Shown here: one piece after another, positions 52,764 through 64,000 of the stretch
Numbering within the stretch: the first letter of the stretch is position 1
How the letters are laid out: every line of letters begins with the position of its first letter
Assembly (NCBI GenBank): GCA_020543525.1
Contig: JAHYIO010000028.1
Coordinates: 186,001-250,000, forward strand
Length of the DNA: 64,000 bases
Direction of reading: 5' to 3'
Source of the DNA: Coriolopsis trogii
Taxonomy: Eukaryota; Basidiomycota; Agaricomycetes; Polyporales; Polyporaceae
The notes under the pieces: model-generated
The model's input: the letters and a program-made list of their open reading frames with translations, nothing else
Told to the model about the DNA's origin: nothing
Database searches by the model: none
Made by a program: the position numbers and the translations under genes

Positions 52764-54610
52764 TCAGTGTCCCCCGATCACGCTCTCCGGTATCTCCAGC
52801 AGATCCGACGCGTAAGCGTCGAGCATGTAGATCTTGAACCGCTCGTTGTCTCCAAACTCGCGCATCCACGCGCGGCTAAGCCCGCCCTCCCACGCGTACA
52901 ACTCCACGCGCCAGCCCTTCTTCAGCGCCGTGCGCACGCATCCAAGGAACCCGTCCTCGTTGAACTGGCCCACGTTCCCGTCCCCAGTCGCCAGCACAAT
53001 CGTCCCGCCAGGGGGCACCTCGTCGACGTCGGCGATCGCCTGGTGCAGCTTCAGCTGCAGGAGCTCGTCCACGCCCTGTTCGCGATATCGCACGCGCGTC
53101 GCAGAGCTCGCTCCCGGGCCCTGGTCCGACTCCGTAGACGTCCCATTGCTGCCTCCGATGGACGTCTTGTGTGCGTGCCCGCGCCCGGCTCCGCGATTAC
53201 GGCCCGGGGTGCGGGATTCAGCCTTGTTGGGGTTGCTCACAGTGCGACTGTGAGTGCGGGTATGCGCTGGGGTATGCTGACGGTCCGCGCCGTCACCGAT
53301 ATCGGGGACGCGTGCGTAGATGCGCACTTCGTAGCCAAGCTCCTCGGCAGCATCCATAGGTTGGTAGAGAGGCGAGGACGTCACGAGCACGCGTCTAGTG
53401 ACGGGCCGCCCGCGCTCGAGGACGAGTGCGAGCGCCGCGTGGGAAAGATGTGTCTGCTTGATCTTGCGCACGACGTGCGACAAATGCCTCCTGACATACT
53501 GAGTGAAGCCAATGAGAATGTTGGAACTAGGTACGGACGAAGATGAATGTGAGAAAGGGAGAGAAGCAGGGGTAAATGAGATAGACGCACTGATCAATGA
53601 ATACATGGATGAGGGTGTCTTCAGATCGAGGTACGGGACCACGCGGGTCGGCATAAGTTAACAATGACGTGAAATCTCGAGACAAGATAGCAGAGAGCGC
53701 CTTGGATTCCGATGGGAAGAGTAGTCTGAGTTTGTGTGCTAGTGTGCGGAGCTGGATTGTGCGGGCATCGAACGACTTGGTGACATGTAGGCTAGGTGTT
53801 GATCTACTATGGTGTAGACGAGGGTTCTGTTCAGCCGCTTCTCGCTGCTTCTGTTTCTCCTTTCTTAGGATAGCGGGTGTCGAAGGGGTGGTCTTGTAGT
53901 ACGGAGACGATGAAGACGCTTCAGGGGAAGAGGAGGAATCACCTTCCTCGTTGTCAGCACTGCCTTCATCGAAACCATCCACCTCTCCCGCTGTAACGTC
54001 TGTGTTGGTACTGTCCTCCAGCGCGCCTCGACGAGCCGATCGTGTACGCTTGCGACGCCTCTTCCTACGGGAGGTGGGAACGAGGAGCTGGGAGGGACTA
54101 TCCGAGGTTGTTGAATTGTTCCCGCGCAACTCTCTCCTGGCTGCCAGCTTCTCGCGCTCGGCAGCGAGGTAAGTGAGTGCTTGGTCAAGGTCGCCGAGTG
54201 AAGGCCTATCCATGCTGGTCTCATCCTCGATGGGAACCTCGAGCTCCGTTCCGTCGTCGTATTCATCCTCCGTCTCCTCCGAATCAGGGGCAAGCGAGGA
54301 CCGACCACGCACGGGACTGCCGGGTAGAGAGGAGGTGAGATACGAAGTCACTCGCCTTGGCCTATATGACGACGATGAGGCCTGCGCGGGGTCCGAGTCG
54401 TCGGAGTGGAAGAGAACAGAGGAAGATGTAGGTGTGGCACTCCGCATGTCGAGGTCATTCTGGACTCGGGGATGTAGTGTGTTTAGGACACGGAAGACAG
54501 GTTCAAAGTTGCCCAGGTCCGGGGCCTCTACTTGTAGCTTACAGTCAGAAGATGGGCGAGGAGGCCATCTCGGGACTATCGCTCACCATCGGAAGTGAGC
54601 CCGCTACCAT
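52764..54610 (-). CDS. NYN-domain (PIN-like ribonuclease fold) protein
   Basis: I read three exons (54610-54587, 54537-53591, 53526-52764), totalling 577 residues. The N-terminal half is disordered: Ser-rich, with an acidic patch (SEETEDEYDDGTELE) and a basic run (SRRKRRRKRTRSARR) like a nuclear localisation signal. The NYN/PIN-like domain starts VFIDHSNILIGF (split by an intron). It continues ALVLERGRPVTRRVLVTSS, ELGYEVRIYARV, VDELLQLKLHQAI, TIVLATGDGNVGQFNEDGF and KKGWRVELYAWEGGLSRAWM, ending MLDAYASDLLE. The Asp residues of FIDH, VDELL and TGDGN fit the acidic metal site of NYN nucleases. It probably cleaves or binds RNA. The start is debatable: an ATG at 54447 is the alternative and gives 539 residues. 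Confidence 0.85.
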
Positions 54611-56296
54611 ACGAGTACGCAGAGAACGGGCTCAGTGGGCCGGGCGAGATGGAGGACTCGGTGAGAGACTGTGTCATAAATATCGAGCGGCGAGGGCAGG
54701 AAGGAAGAAAAGGAGAGTGAAGAGAGCGTGGACGTCGTGCAGACGGTTAAGTAGTAAGAGCCAACTACCGCCGAGTCACGGTCAAGAGCATAGCACCAAG
54801 CGCTTACACACGTCTCGCATTACGACCATAGCACGTGTAACAGGATCGTGCGTTTATGGCAATCTTTGCTCCGCTGCTTGCCTCGCACTGCCTTGGATCC
54901 GCCGACCGCTAGAGAGCTCGAGCCATTCCGAACACCTCTATCGACATAGGCGTCACAGCTTGGGCCGATGCGGATACTAAAGAGGCCCCCAGATGCAGAA
55001 AGCCACCATGGTGGATCTCGGCGCAAGAGCCATGAGTTCGGCATTTCGACATCGTTAGCTGACGCACCTGTGCACCGTGTTCGGATATCTTGCGACGCCT
55101 GTACAGCTGTGCTGGCCCTGCTATTCAGGAACAAAGGGAACATTCTGCGTCCAAGCGGATTCATTCGCTTGATGGCCAGATCGTGGAGACGGAGAAACAA
55201 GGCGCCCAGAACAATATGAAAGAACTGAGAGCGTCCGAGCAGACAAGGATCCCAAGGTGAGCCGCTGCCACAGTGTAGAGCCCTTGATCGATAACGAGTC
55301 TTCTACGGCCTGGTGGTTGCGATTCATCTCCGACAGGTCAGGGATGCAGAACACGCATCGTAGCCATGTAGCCTCGTGTAGCCATTGTCCTAGTCTAGCC
55401 GGTTACAACCAGGACCATAATCGATGGTCTGCGCATCTCAGATAGGATCCTGTGGGGTAAACACATCGGTTAGGCGATGGCCTAGCTCCTCTAGGCGACT
55501 AACCGTATACATGTCGACTAACCAGCCGTAACTAGTGGGCCATTGCGAAGGGAGATGCGTTTTTGCGGTCCGTTGCCGTGCTAGTGACAGGTCATGGAGA
55601 GCTGACAGAATGCACAATGTGAGCGGACCTCCGTTCTCTGCCCCGGACCATGCTGCGGTACATACCTCCGGAGCGGCACTGGGTATTAGGTTTCGAAGCC
55701 ACCACTCGTGATCTCCTCCTCTTCCGCGTCCTCACCGCGATGGCAGGTGCAGACATACTAGAGCGGTGTGTCATCCGGAGCATAGCGGTCAGAAGGAAGC
55801 TTCAACTTGGGACCAACGAGAGGAACGGATCGGAGTGCAAAACGCGTCCGACTATGAGCGTCTACTTCATTTCATCAGCCCAGTCGCGGTCACATGGGCG
55901 CGGTGCACCGAAACGACGCGGCGTAGCACATCCTCAGCCAGCTACAGTGTCGGCATACAGCATTCATACAATCTTCGTTCGTACAATCCACCATAATGCA
56001 GAGGTAGGGATAACCTTGCGGAGCTGCAATATATTAATGCGAGGTAATGAACGCTATGGTAGGGAATGAATGCAATCTATATACCGATCCGATCCTGGAG
56101 GAGTCGTAAGGCAAACGAATATATACGATTATGCAACACAAACAGCGTGAAAGAAGCAGAATGACAGATCAGCAAATAGAATCCAGTGAACATGATGCTA
56201 CGATGCTATGTGTGGCGTGTGTTCTAAATGATGTCCTTGATGATTATCTAGGTTGTGACAGATGATGATGTCCTTTTATCTCTCGACGACCTCTTT
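54611..56296. other. 1.7-kb region without a recognised gene
   Basis: Short open frames only. One plus-strand stretch at about 55650-55770 (HWVLGFEATTRDLLLFRVL) looks protein-like but quickly loses frame and matches no known family. No repeats or RNA genes were seen. Confidence 0.45.
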
Positions 56297-58594
56297 CTAG
56301 ATGGTCGCCAGAGCACCCTGGATGCGTCCGAGACCGCGCTGCATCCACTCATCAGGCGCAACGCGTTCCTCGGTGGTGAAGATCTGATCGTTGTACATTG
56401 AGAACGCCCAACTCTCGACGTGCGGAGCAGGCAATGCAGTGATTGCACGCAGTTCGCTGCCTGTAAGGGAACTCCCGGTCGGATCAGACATACTGGAGCA
56501 CATATTGGAAGAGCTCACGGATGATGTTGTGCGTGAAATGGTCCAAGTTCTAGATAGATATTGCTGGTCAGCAGCAGCGCATCGACGGAGGCCACGAATG
56601 TAATCTCACCAAATCGTTCTTATCATAACCTTGTGGCGTGGTGTAGCACATAAGCATATCATTAATACATTGCTCAGAGCTAATGCCTTACCGAAGGGAT
56701 CTTGAAGGAAGGTACGAAGTCAGAACCATTCAACGAAGCCAATATGAAATAAACTTACTCTCAATCTCCTCTCCAGCGACCAAGAAGCCAAAGAATATGA
56801 AACTCTATCGAAATGTTGTCAATCGCCGCACAAACCCCGCAGAATGAATGACGCACAAGGAGGACCGTCGCTGGGATGGTCAACCAACCTAACGCGGTCC
56901 AAATCTGGAAGGGCTGTGACGGACGATCAGTATTATGACGGGCTCGGCGGTGGTTGTCCGTACCAAAAGCAAATTATATAGGACCGCAACGCTCCAAAGG
57001 TGTACCCGATATCTGTACCACGCTGAGCAAGATCCACGCAGGTACGCAGGGAGCACTTACGAGAACGGAATAGGGGTAGTCAAGATGCGCTCCAGGCCAG
57101 TGAGCGCATCAACAAGTTGATTCAAAGCGTTCAACAAATTGGCTACGATGTTATGTTTAAAAGACCGATCAGAGCACAGCAAAGATCGGATACTCACTGG
57201 CTGTAGGTGGAGGGACTGCACCACGATCCTGCAGCGCGGCTATATACGAGCTCTGTTGGACAATCTCAGCGAAGTTGGTCTCAGTAGCAGCGTCCAGAAA
57301 CGAACCAAGTAGAGCGAAATCTCGAGCGGAAGGTTATGAGTGACCACCTTGCTCCGGAGCTTCGCCCGCATCCGCGCTGCCTTTTTACCCTGGACGGGTA
57401 GTCAGTCTCTGATATTCCAGGAACGGAGTGATGTTAACTTACCTTGACTTCCTTGCCCCTCTTGGTCAAGAAACCAACCAGAAGAGACAGAGGGAAAAGG
57501 TCAAGGAGATGGTACTTCGGAGGGGATCGGGCGGGCAGGAGGAAGTCGTCGACATTTCCAACACCTGATACCCCGGAATACGTAGACCCCTTGTCTCCGC
57601 TGTGCTTCTTCTCGTCAAACGTCCTCGCTCGAGCGTTCAAGCGGAGAGGCATTGGGGGGTTCGCCTGCATGCTGACTTTCCTGCCCACCGGTGAGGTCGC
57701 GGGCATGGGTAGTTGACCGTTGGAGAACCCAGGCGCAGTAGGAGAGGCAGGAACCTGCCCAAGTGAATTCGCGTCGCCATCTGGAGCAGGGGCAGAGCTA
57801 TCTGCACGGTTCCGCATTGGTGAACGAGTCGACATGCCGTCAGTTGAGTTGACGTCCACAAGAGACGGCAGGCCGGCAGGGAGCGCGTATGATGGGAGGA
57901 ACTTGACAAGATGGTACAGGTCAACATAGTACACACCCTCCTCCCCGCGAAGGTAGTGCTTGAGTGCGACGCCGAAAGCCTCAATGAGGTTGATGACGGT
58001 CTTTTTCTCGATCAATACGCGTGCCTTGCGTTGCTCGACTGTCGAGGGATCGTCTTTCGCGGCCGGCATAACCTCTGCACGGACAGGTGTTAAAACGCGT
58101 TTGCAACGCGGATGAACTGGGGAAGAGAAGGAGACGTACCTGGGACATGAAACCAAATCGTCCGGGCCAGCGTCCTGCTTCCCAAGATGACCTGCGACCA
58201 CAGCCGCCTTCCTTCATTGTATCGTTCGAAACTAGCGGTCGTCCTATAAGACACAACGAAACCAAGGACTGTACCGATGCTGTGGAAGACATGTCGTCAG
58301 TGGTGAACAGCGGTGCCTGATGGCGATCACAAGTACGATGGGTCTTGTGCAGGTTGCCGTTCGGCAAGCAAGCAACTCGGCGACTTACACGGTCAACAGC
58401 GTCGGCTGAATAGCGAGACTGTATACATTGTGGCTGATGACAGCGACCGCGGTGGACCACCCGGCGAAGAAGAGGAGGAGAGGCCAGCATCGAAAGAGGG
58501 CCGTTGCGAGGGCAGCACTGGCGAATCTTGCCAGAGACCCGCCCGTGCGAGTGGGCGCAAAGGGGTCCACGGAGTACATGAAGGAGCTTTCCAT
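56297..58594 (-). CDS. Bestrophin-like anion channel (UPF0187/RFP-TM family)
   Basis: The start is MESSFMYSVDPFAPTRTGG. Segments in order are: RCWPLLLFFAGWSTAVAVI; then IGTVLGFVVSYRTTASFERYN and EGRRLWSQVILGSRTLARTIW, the family's core signature. Next come KTVINLIEAFGVALKHYLRGE, a Ser/Pro-rich insert, LLDLFPLSLLVGF, and LPLEISLYL joined by an intron to SSYIAALQDRG. Then come LNALNQLVDALTGLERILTTPIPFS, YRVHLWSVAVLYNLLL, PFQIWTALGWLTIPATSFIFF and GFLVAGEEIENPFGYDKNDL, a Ca/gating-helix-like signature. The C-terminus is RIQGALATI. About ten introns were placed by matching this family order. It is a membrane protein, expected to conduct chloride or bicarbonate; the exact role in fungi is uncertain. 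Confidence 0.9.
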
Positions 58595-59139
58595 TTCGCC
58601 GGGGAGAAGAGAGGAAGAGAAGGATAAGAATGTCTAGATATTGAAGGGCATCCGGAAGCGTAAATAGGGAAGGGGGAGAGGGATAGCAACCTGAGCCAGA
58701 CCCGTCGTAATAAGGCGTGGCGAAGATGTAAAGCGCGTTTGTCGGCCAAGACCTTGCCGATGATGTCCGTAGGAAAAGGCGGTCCTTATACCTTCCGTAA
58801 GAGATGTTTACCCGCCCACTCACCAAGACATCAATGTTGTCCTCCTCATCAACGAGTTCTTTGATGCACCGCAAGAGGAGTTTATGAACTTATTTACAGT
58901 TTGTAGGAAGTAGGCTTAGCCCGGGCCGAGAGTTAATGTGCCTAGGAGGGCCCGCGGCCCGGCTTCATCACGTGCTGCAGCGCGTCACGCGTCGCGTTAT
59001 CCTCCAGTGATCTTCCGCCGGAGTCAGACCCAAGTATCTCGCCCAAATCGGTCCGTGAATGCGTTTTCGGACTCATCTTCTTCCTCGACCTTGTACTATA
59101 ACTCTCCCCCGAGTTCGTGCCCGTTGGAAACATCTCGAT

Positions 59140-61800
59140 ATGGCCAACCTGCCAGTGAACAAGACCGCACACCCGTTCGACAAAACTCGTTTTGAGGCCC
59201 TGCTGAATCGTCGATTCTTCTATGCGCCGGCCTTCGAAATTTATGGCGGTGAGTGTTCAGAACATATTCAGTCTTGGCGTGCATCGATGGGGCGTCAGGC
59301 TTGAGAGAACAACGCCAGGAGGGCTGGAGGACATGAGGTGGTCGCTATCACGGAGGCATGGACGCGCACGGGTGAGGTCAGAGGGAGACTAACGCCTAGT
59401 CACCAGGTGTTGCCGGCCTATATGACTACGGTCCTCCCGGCTCCTCGCTACAGAGCAACATTATTGCGGAATGGCGGAAACACTTCATCGTCGAGGAACA
59501 TATGCTTGAAGTAGACACGACTATCATGACCCCTGCTCCCGTCTTCGAGACGTCTGGCCATGTTGCACGCTTTGCAGACTGGATGGTCAAAGATCTGAAG
59601 ACTGGCGAGGTCCTGCGCGCAGATCACCTCGTGAAAAACGTCCTTGAGGCTCGTTTGCAAGGGGACAAGGAGGCGCGGGGTGAGGCGACGCAACCAGTGA
59701 AGGAGGACGAAAAGAAGAAGAAGAGGAAAGACAAGGTGAAGACAGTCTACGGCAAAATCTCTGACGAGCTTGTAAAAGAGTACGAGTCCATCCTCGCGCA
59801 GGTGAGCTGGAGCATATTCATTTTGTCCCAGGGTTTCTTACGCAGCACTCATGAGGTAGTTGGACAACTACTCTGGCCCGGAGCTTGGCGAGCTCTGCAA
59901 GAAGTACAACATCAGAAATCCTGATACGGACAACGAGGTCTCGGAACCCGTGCAGTTCAACTTGATGTTCGCCAGTAGCATCGGTCCTACAGGCCAGCAC
60001 CCAGGCTTCCTCCGTCCCGAAACCGCACAGGGCCATTTCCTCAACTTCTCCCGGCTGCTTGAATTTAACAATGGTCGCATACCTTTCGCATCTGCACAGA
60101 TCGGACGTTCCTTCCGAAATGAGATCTCTCCGCGCGCGGGCCTGCTCCGTGTACGGGAGTTTACCATGGCAGAGATTGAGCATTACGTGGACCCGGAAGA
60201 CAAGAGACACGAGCGTTTCGCCGACGTGCGCGATGTGGAACTGGACCTGCTCGACCGTCACACCCAGGCCGCCGGAAGTACCAAGGTGACGCGCATGAAG
60301 ATCGGGGATGCGGTCGACAAGGGCATCGTGGCGAACGAGACCCTGGGGTACTTCCTGGCGCGGATCAACCAGTTCCTGCTCAAGATCGGCATCAACCCGT
60401 CCCGACTCCGTTTCCGCCAGCACATGGCGAACGAAATGGCGCATTACGCAACGGACTGCTGGGACGCCGAGATTCACAACTCGTACGGCTGGACTGAATG
60501 CGTGGGGTGCGCAGACCGCGCGGCGTACGACCTGACGGTGCACATGGCGAAGACGGGCCAGCCCTTGGTCGTCCGCCAAGCTCTCAAGGAGCCAATCATC
60601 ACAGAGAAGTTGGTACCGGAGTACAACAAGAAGAATTTCGGGAAGACGTTCGGGAGGAATTCCAAGCTCATTGAAACGATCATTAGCGGCATGGACGAGG
60701 CCCTGCTCACGAAGCTCCAGGGTGAGCTCGCGCAAGGGTAAGGGTCGTCCGAGCATCCGTCTCCGACCCTACATCGTGCTCACACGATCTGTCTCTCATC
60801 CTACAGGTCGACTACTATAACCTCGTCCGAGGGGGAGCAATTCACGCTGACGCCTGAACACCTGACCATCGAGAAGAAGACGTTCAAGCAGTCGAGTGAG
60901 TTTTCGCGCACGCAATGTGTCGGGGTGCAATGTCATCTGACCGGACGCATTCAGTCCGCGAGTTTACACCGAACGTCATCGAGCCATCGTTTGGTCTCGG
61001 CCGCATCCTGTACGTGCTGCTTGAGCACAGCTTCTGGAGTCGAGAACAGGACGTCGAGCGCGGGGTGCGTTGCTGCCGCTCTCTCCTGCGTCGCATGTCC
61101 GCGATGTGGTGCTCACCCCCATTGTTTGCCCTGCTTCTCAGGTTCTGTCCCTGCCTGCGGTTGTTGCCCCAACGAAGGTTCTGATCGTGCCGCTGAGCGC
61201 GAAGACCGACTTCGAGCCCCTCGTCAAGGAAGTTTGTGAGTACTTACTTGCCGGGGGTCATGTGCCTCCTTGGGCGACCGCTGCCCGCCGTCGTGTGACA
61301 TTGGGACGCTGACGGCAGGCGTGCTTTTCCAGCGACCAAGTTGCGCAAGGCTGGAATCTTCTCTCGCGTGGACGACTCAAATACGTCGATTGGCAAGCGA
61401 TACGCCCGCAACGACGAGCTGGGCACCCCCTATGGCGTCACGTTGGACTTTGCCTGTGCGTCTCTATTCTGTCTTCCGGTGTCGCCAGAGCTTACATCAG
61501 AAAATCGTAATTGTGGGCTAATCGTACCGTCATGTTCCAATCCCATGCAGCTGTCCAAAACCGCACGATGACACTCAGGTGAGGCATATCTGTCCATCAC
61601 GACGTCGCTCGTGGCTCGGTCGGTCGGTGACTGATTGCGTTTGCTTTGCGTTTCGCAGGGAGCGCGACACGACAGGGCAGCTCCTTGGCCCGATCGACGA
61701 GGTCATCGGGGTCATCACCGACCTCGTGAACGGGACCATCGACTGGGCGGAGGCCTGCCAGAGATTACCTGCCTATGACGGTGTCCAGGCAGTGGAGTAG
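59140..61800 (+). CDS. GRS1: Glycyl-tRNA synthetase
   Basis: This class II aminoacyl-tRNA synthetase charges tRNA-Gly for cytosolic and often mitochondrial translation. It starts [19 protein letters not shown] and continues [17 protein letters not shown]. An intron separates this from [15 protein letters not shown]. Motifs in order are: [55 protein letters not shown], which is motif 2; [32 protein letters not shown]; and [19 protein letters not shown], which is motif 3. The anticodon-binding domain begins [16 protein letters not shown] and runs through [18 protein letters not shown] to the [11 protein letters not shown] segment. An EKKKKRKDK basic insert sits in the eukaryotic insertion. At least eight exons are visible; the last ends at 61800. 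Complete. Confidence 0.97.
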
Positions 61801-64000
61801 TCGACGCATCCGACACACGTCAGGGCACGCCCATCTCACACTCAAAACATCAAACGTCTGAAGCACGGTTTGTCGGCGACATGAGGAGCCCCAGCCCCAC
61901 CCAACGTCCGCGGGCGAGCGTATCAGTGTCGGGATTAGAAGCACAGCGGGTTGGTAGAGGGGTGGGGCGTGGCCGAATGCACGAGAAGTTCTATGAAAAG
62001 CAAGATTTGTAGTATGTTTCGTCTCATCACCGCGTGTCCGTCTTCATCAACACATCAGGCTGGCACTCGACGTTGGAACGTTGGGATTTGGATTCACCCC
62101 CGCCCTCGGAGCGCGCGTTCGAGGCATCACATCTTCGCTATCGTTGACACTGGCAGCGGCAGCGGCATGGCTTACGGCTTACGGCGCACGGCTCACTCAC
62201 AGACGGAGGAAACCGGTGAGCTGCAGCGACATCGCGACGTCTCGACATTCGCCCCCCTTCCTTCTGGCCACGGCAGAGTCGACGGCGGGAGGGCGCGTGA
62301 GCATCGGCGGGTGGTCAGCTGGGACGTAGAGTTCCCCAAGCCGACGCCGGCCACGCAGCACAGCAGCCCAAGGGAACGCTTCTGGCATCGGTGGCCTGGG
62401 AAGACGCCATCGAGGAAGCAAGGTGCTCACTCGAGTAATTATAGTACTTCGCGGGGAAGCGCAGAGGGGCAAAAGCGTGAACTGCAAACGCTGCGCGCAC
62501 TAGTGTGGCCCGGGGTTTGCCGGGCGGGGGCGTAACGCTAAATTGACGGGTATGTGCATGCGGGCCCGAGCGGGGGGTTGCGTTCGTTAGGGTCGGTGAG
62601 CGCTGAGCGAGGGTGAGACGTTGCTGCAGTGGTGGATTGCTCCCGGTTCGTTCCCATGGCCGATATCCATGTTGAGCGCGGCGGAATCATGAAACTCTGA
62701 ATGGCTTGCAGGGAAAGGCTGGCGTCGAGTATGGCAACGAGCAGCCAATATCTGTCGGGGCAAGTGCGTGATCTGCTGTTATTACCAGCTGCAGAACGTT
62801 TTCGCTCGACCGCGCTCGGGGCGTCCAAAACTTCAGGATTCAGGAAGATATCTCGCCGGGTGATGACGGATTGACCATGTGCGTGCTCAGTACAGAGCTG
62901 CAGGGACTGCACAGGTCCGTGCTCGTTTGAGTAGCTGGGCTCCAGAGGACTGAGCGCAGATCAGGAGGAATCAAATGTCCAATATTCCCGTCGCCAGGGA
63001 CAGCGTTCGTCATGAAGACAGTACTAGTCCTGCAAGCGACGTTATTGGAAGTATCTAAAGTACGACGCCCCCAAGCTCCGCGACGCTTCCAAGTGCATCG
63101 ACGATGGTCGGATGCGACGATGCAGCGTCATCGATTCCCGCCTCGGACGCAAAAAGTGCCCGTTGAGCCCCGACCGACCGGGTGGCCCGCTCGTGGGTTC
63201 GAGAGTCTAAGCAGACAAACACGCGGTGGCCTATCAAGGCATCTGTGCTGCGGCATATATGCAGCTTGGATAAACCGAAGCATGTTGTCCGTGGATGAGT
63301 CAGTGGCGGCTGACGTGGGCACGGCGAGCTATGGTAACCCACGACCCGCGGCCGGGCGGGCGTGTGCGTCTTGCAAATCGCTGACTGCAGCGGGAAGGCG
63401 TGGAATGGACTTGGGGGATTCGCGAAGCAGGAGAAAGGGAGGAACTCGCGAGTCTGAATCTATGAAAAGTGACATGAGCGATACCAGGCCGCGCGAAGGG
63501 CTTCGCGCGGCTCCCAACAAGCTTCCGGCAACTGTAGGAAGCGCGTCGAGTCGAACCGATAGGGGAAGCGTAAACCGCCGGGGACTTTGAAAGTTATAGA
63601 CGACATTATGGGGAATGGGGAGAAGAAGGTTTGAGAAGGGGGAGAAGGCCGAGGTAGGAAGGCACCCTTTGGGCTCCATGACCCATTGGTAGTGAAATAT
63701 AACTTTATCACTCGATGGCATCCCCAGGGGGCGTGCGTCGTGTATCTGTCGAGTTCTGTATGACGGCAATAATGTCAGTTGTCAGGATGGGGCTTCGGAT
63801 GCCGTACAGGGCGCGAGGACTTACCGGGTCAGCAGACTCGCGTGGGGCTGGTTGCGAACTCTGTAGGACGCCGGACTGTCGTGGGACGACTTGAGGGTGC
63901 GTGCGCGCGGGCGCGTCGGGGCAAGTAATTGAGGGAACTCATTGTGTCAACGAATAGAGAGGGATCTAGAGTTCGCGTCGTGCGTGTTGTGGTGTGTTCG
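61801..64000. other. 2.2-kb terminal region without a recognised gene
   Basis: Many short open frames occur on both strands, but none has a recognised motif or convincing splice joins. A short GGCAGC-type trinucleotide run lies near 62152-62170. The 3' half is purine-rich on the plus strand (GGGGAGAAG-type runs near 63610-63660). A gene running off the right edge cannot be excluded. Confidence 0.45.

Noticed and set aside
63012..63590. 192-codon plus-strand open frame near the right edge
   Set aside because: Composition is Arg/Ser-rich without motif, overlaps an equally long minus-strand frame, and has no splice or family support.

Overview
The window is nuclear DNA of a filamentous basidiomycete, most likely an Agaricomycete (a mushroom or wood-decay fungus). 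The evidence is: genes split by many short introns (about 48-70 bases) with GTRNGY donors and CTNAC-like branch sites; families typical of Agaricomycetes (a seven-pass DUF6533-type membrane protein, DUF5648-type secreted repeat proteins, F-box/LRR-like proteins with a conserved first-exon module); and fungal housekeeping proteins. Genus cannot be fixed from sequence alone; a polypore-like fungus is a guess. Exon structures were worked out by eye. For most multi-exon genes the spliced length was checked to be a multiple of three.

Layout. 0-5 kb: 2-oxoglutarate dehydrogenase E1 (minus) and a Kre9-like secreted/GPI protein (minus), divergent from 5-12.7 kb: a large BEACH-WD40 protein (plus). 13-16 kb: secreted histidine acid phosphatase and profilin (plus). 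16-18.4 kb: no recognisable gene. 18.4-21.3 kb: a small OB-fold-like gene and an F-box-like gene with an in-frame stop. 22-25 kb: a four-pass membrane protein and a SAM methyltransferase (both minus). 25.8-31.7 kb: a 1,715-residue F-box-like scaffold protein. 32.5-38.8 kb: two more OB-fold-like genes (both minus) and a decayed F-box-like pseudogene. 39.4-44.9 kb: mannose-6-phosphate isomerase and a DUF6533 membrane protein. 45.4-47.2 kb: the intact F-box-like paralog. 47.2-52.1 kb: a tandem duplication of about 2.5 kb carrying two DUF5648-like secreted proteins. 52.8-54.6 kb: NYN-domain protein. 56.3-58.6 kb: bestrophin-like channel. 59.1-61.8 kb: glycyl-tRNA synthetase. The last 2.2 kb holds nothing recognised.

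Two kinds of DNA are interleaved. Conserved single-copy genes (KGD1, BEACH, profilin, PMI, GRS1, bestrophin) form the backbone. Between them lie small duplicated families: three OB-fold-like genes, three F-box-like copies at graded stages of decay, and two DUF5648 genes. The most interesting item is the OB-fold-like family. Its three members share a domain resembling the N-terminal OB fold of replication protein A, a C-terminal helical tail and two introns at identical positions and phases. One member has gained an N-terminal Ser/Pro-rich extension of roughly 190 residues. Its last two exons could easily be mistaken for a separate small gene.
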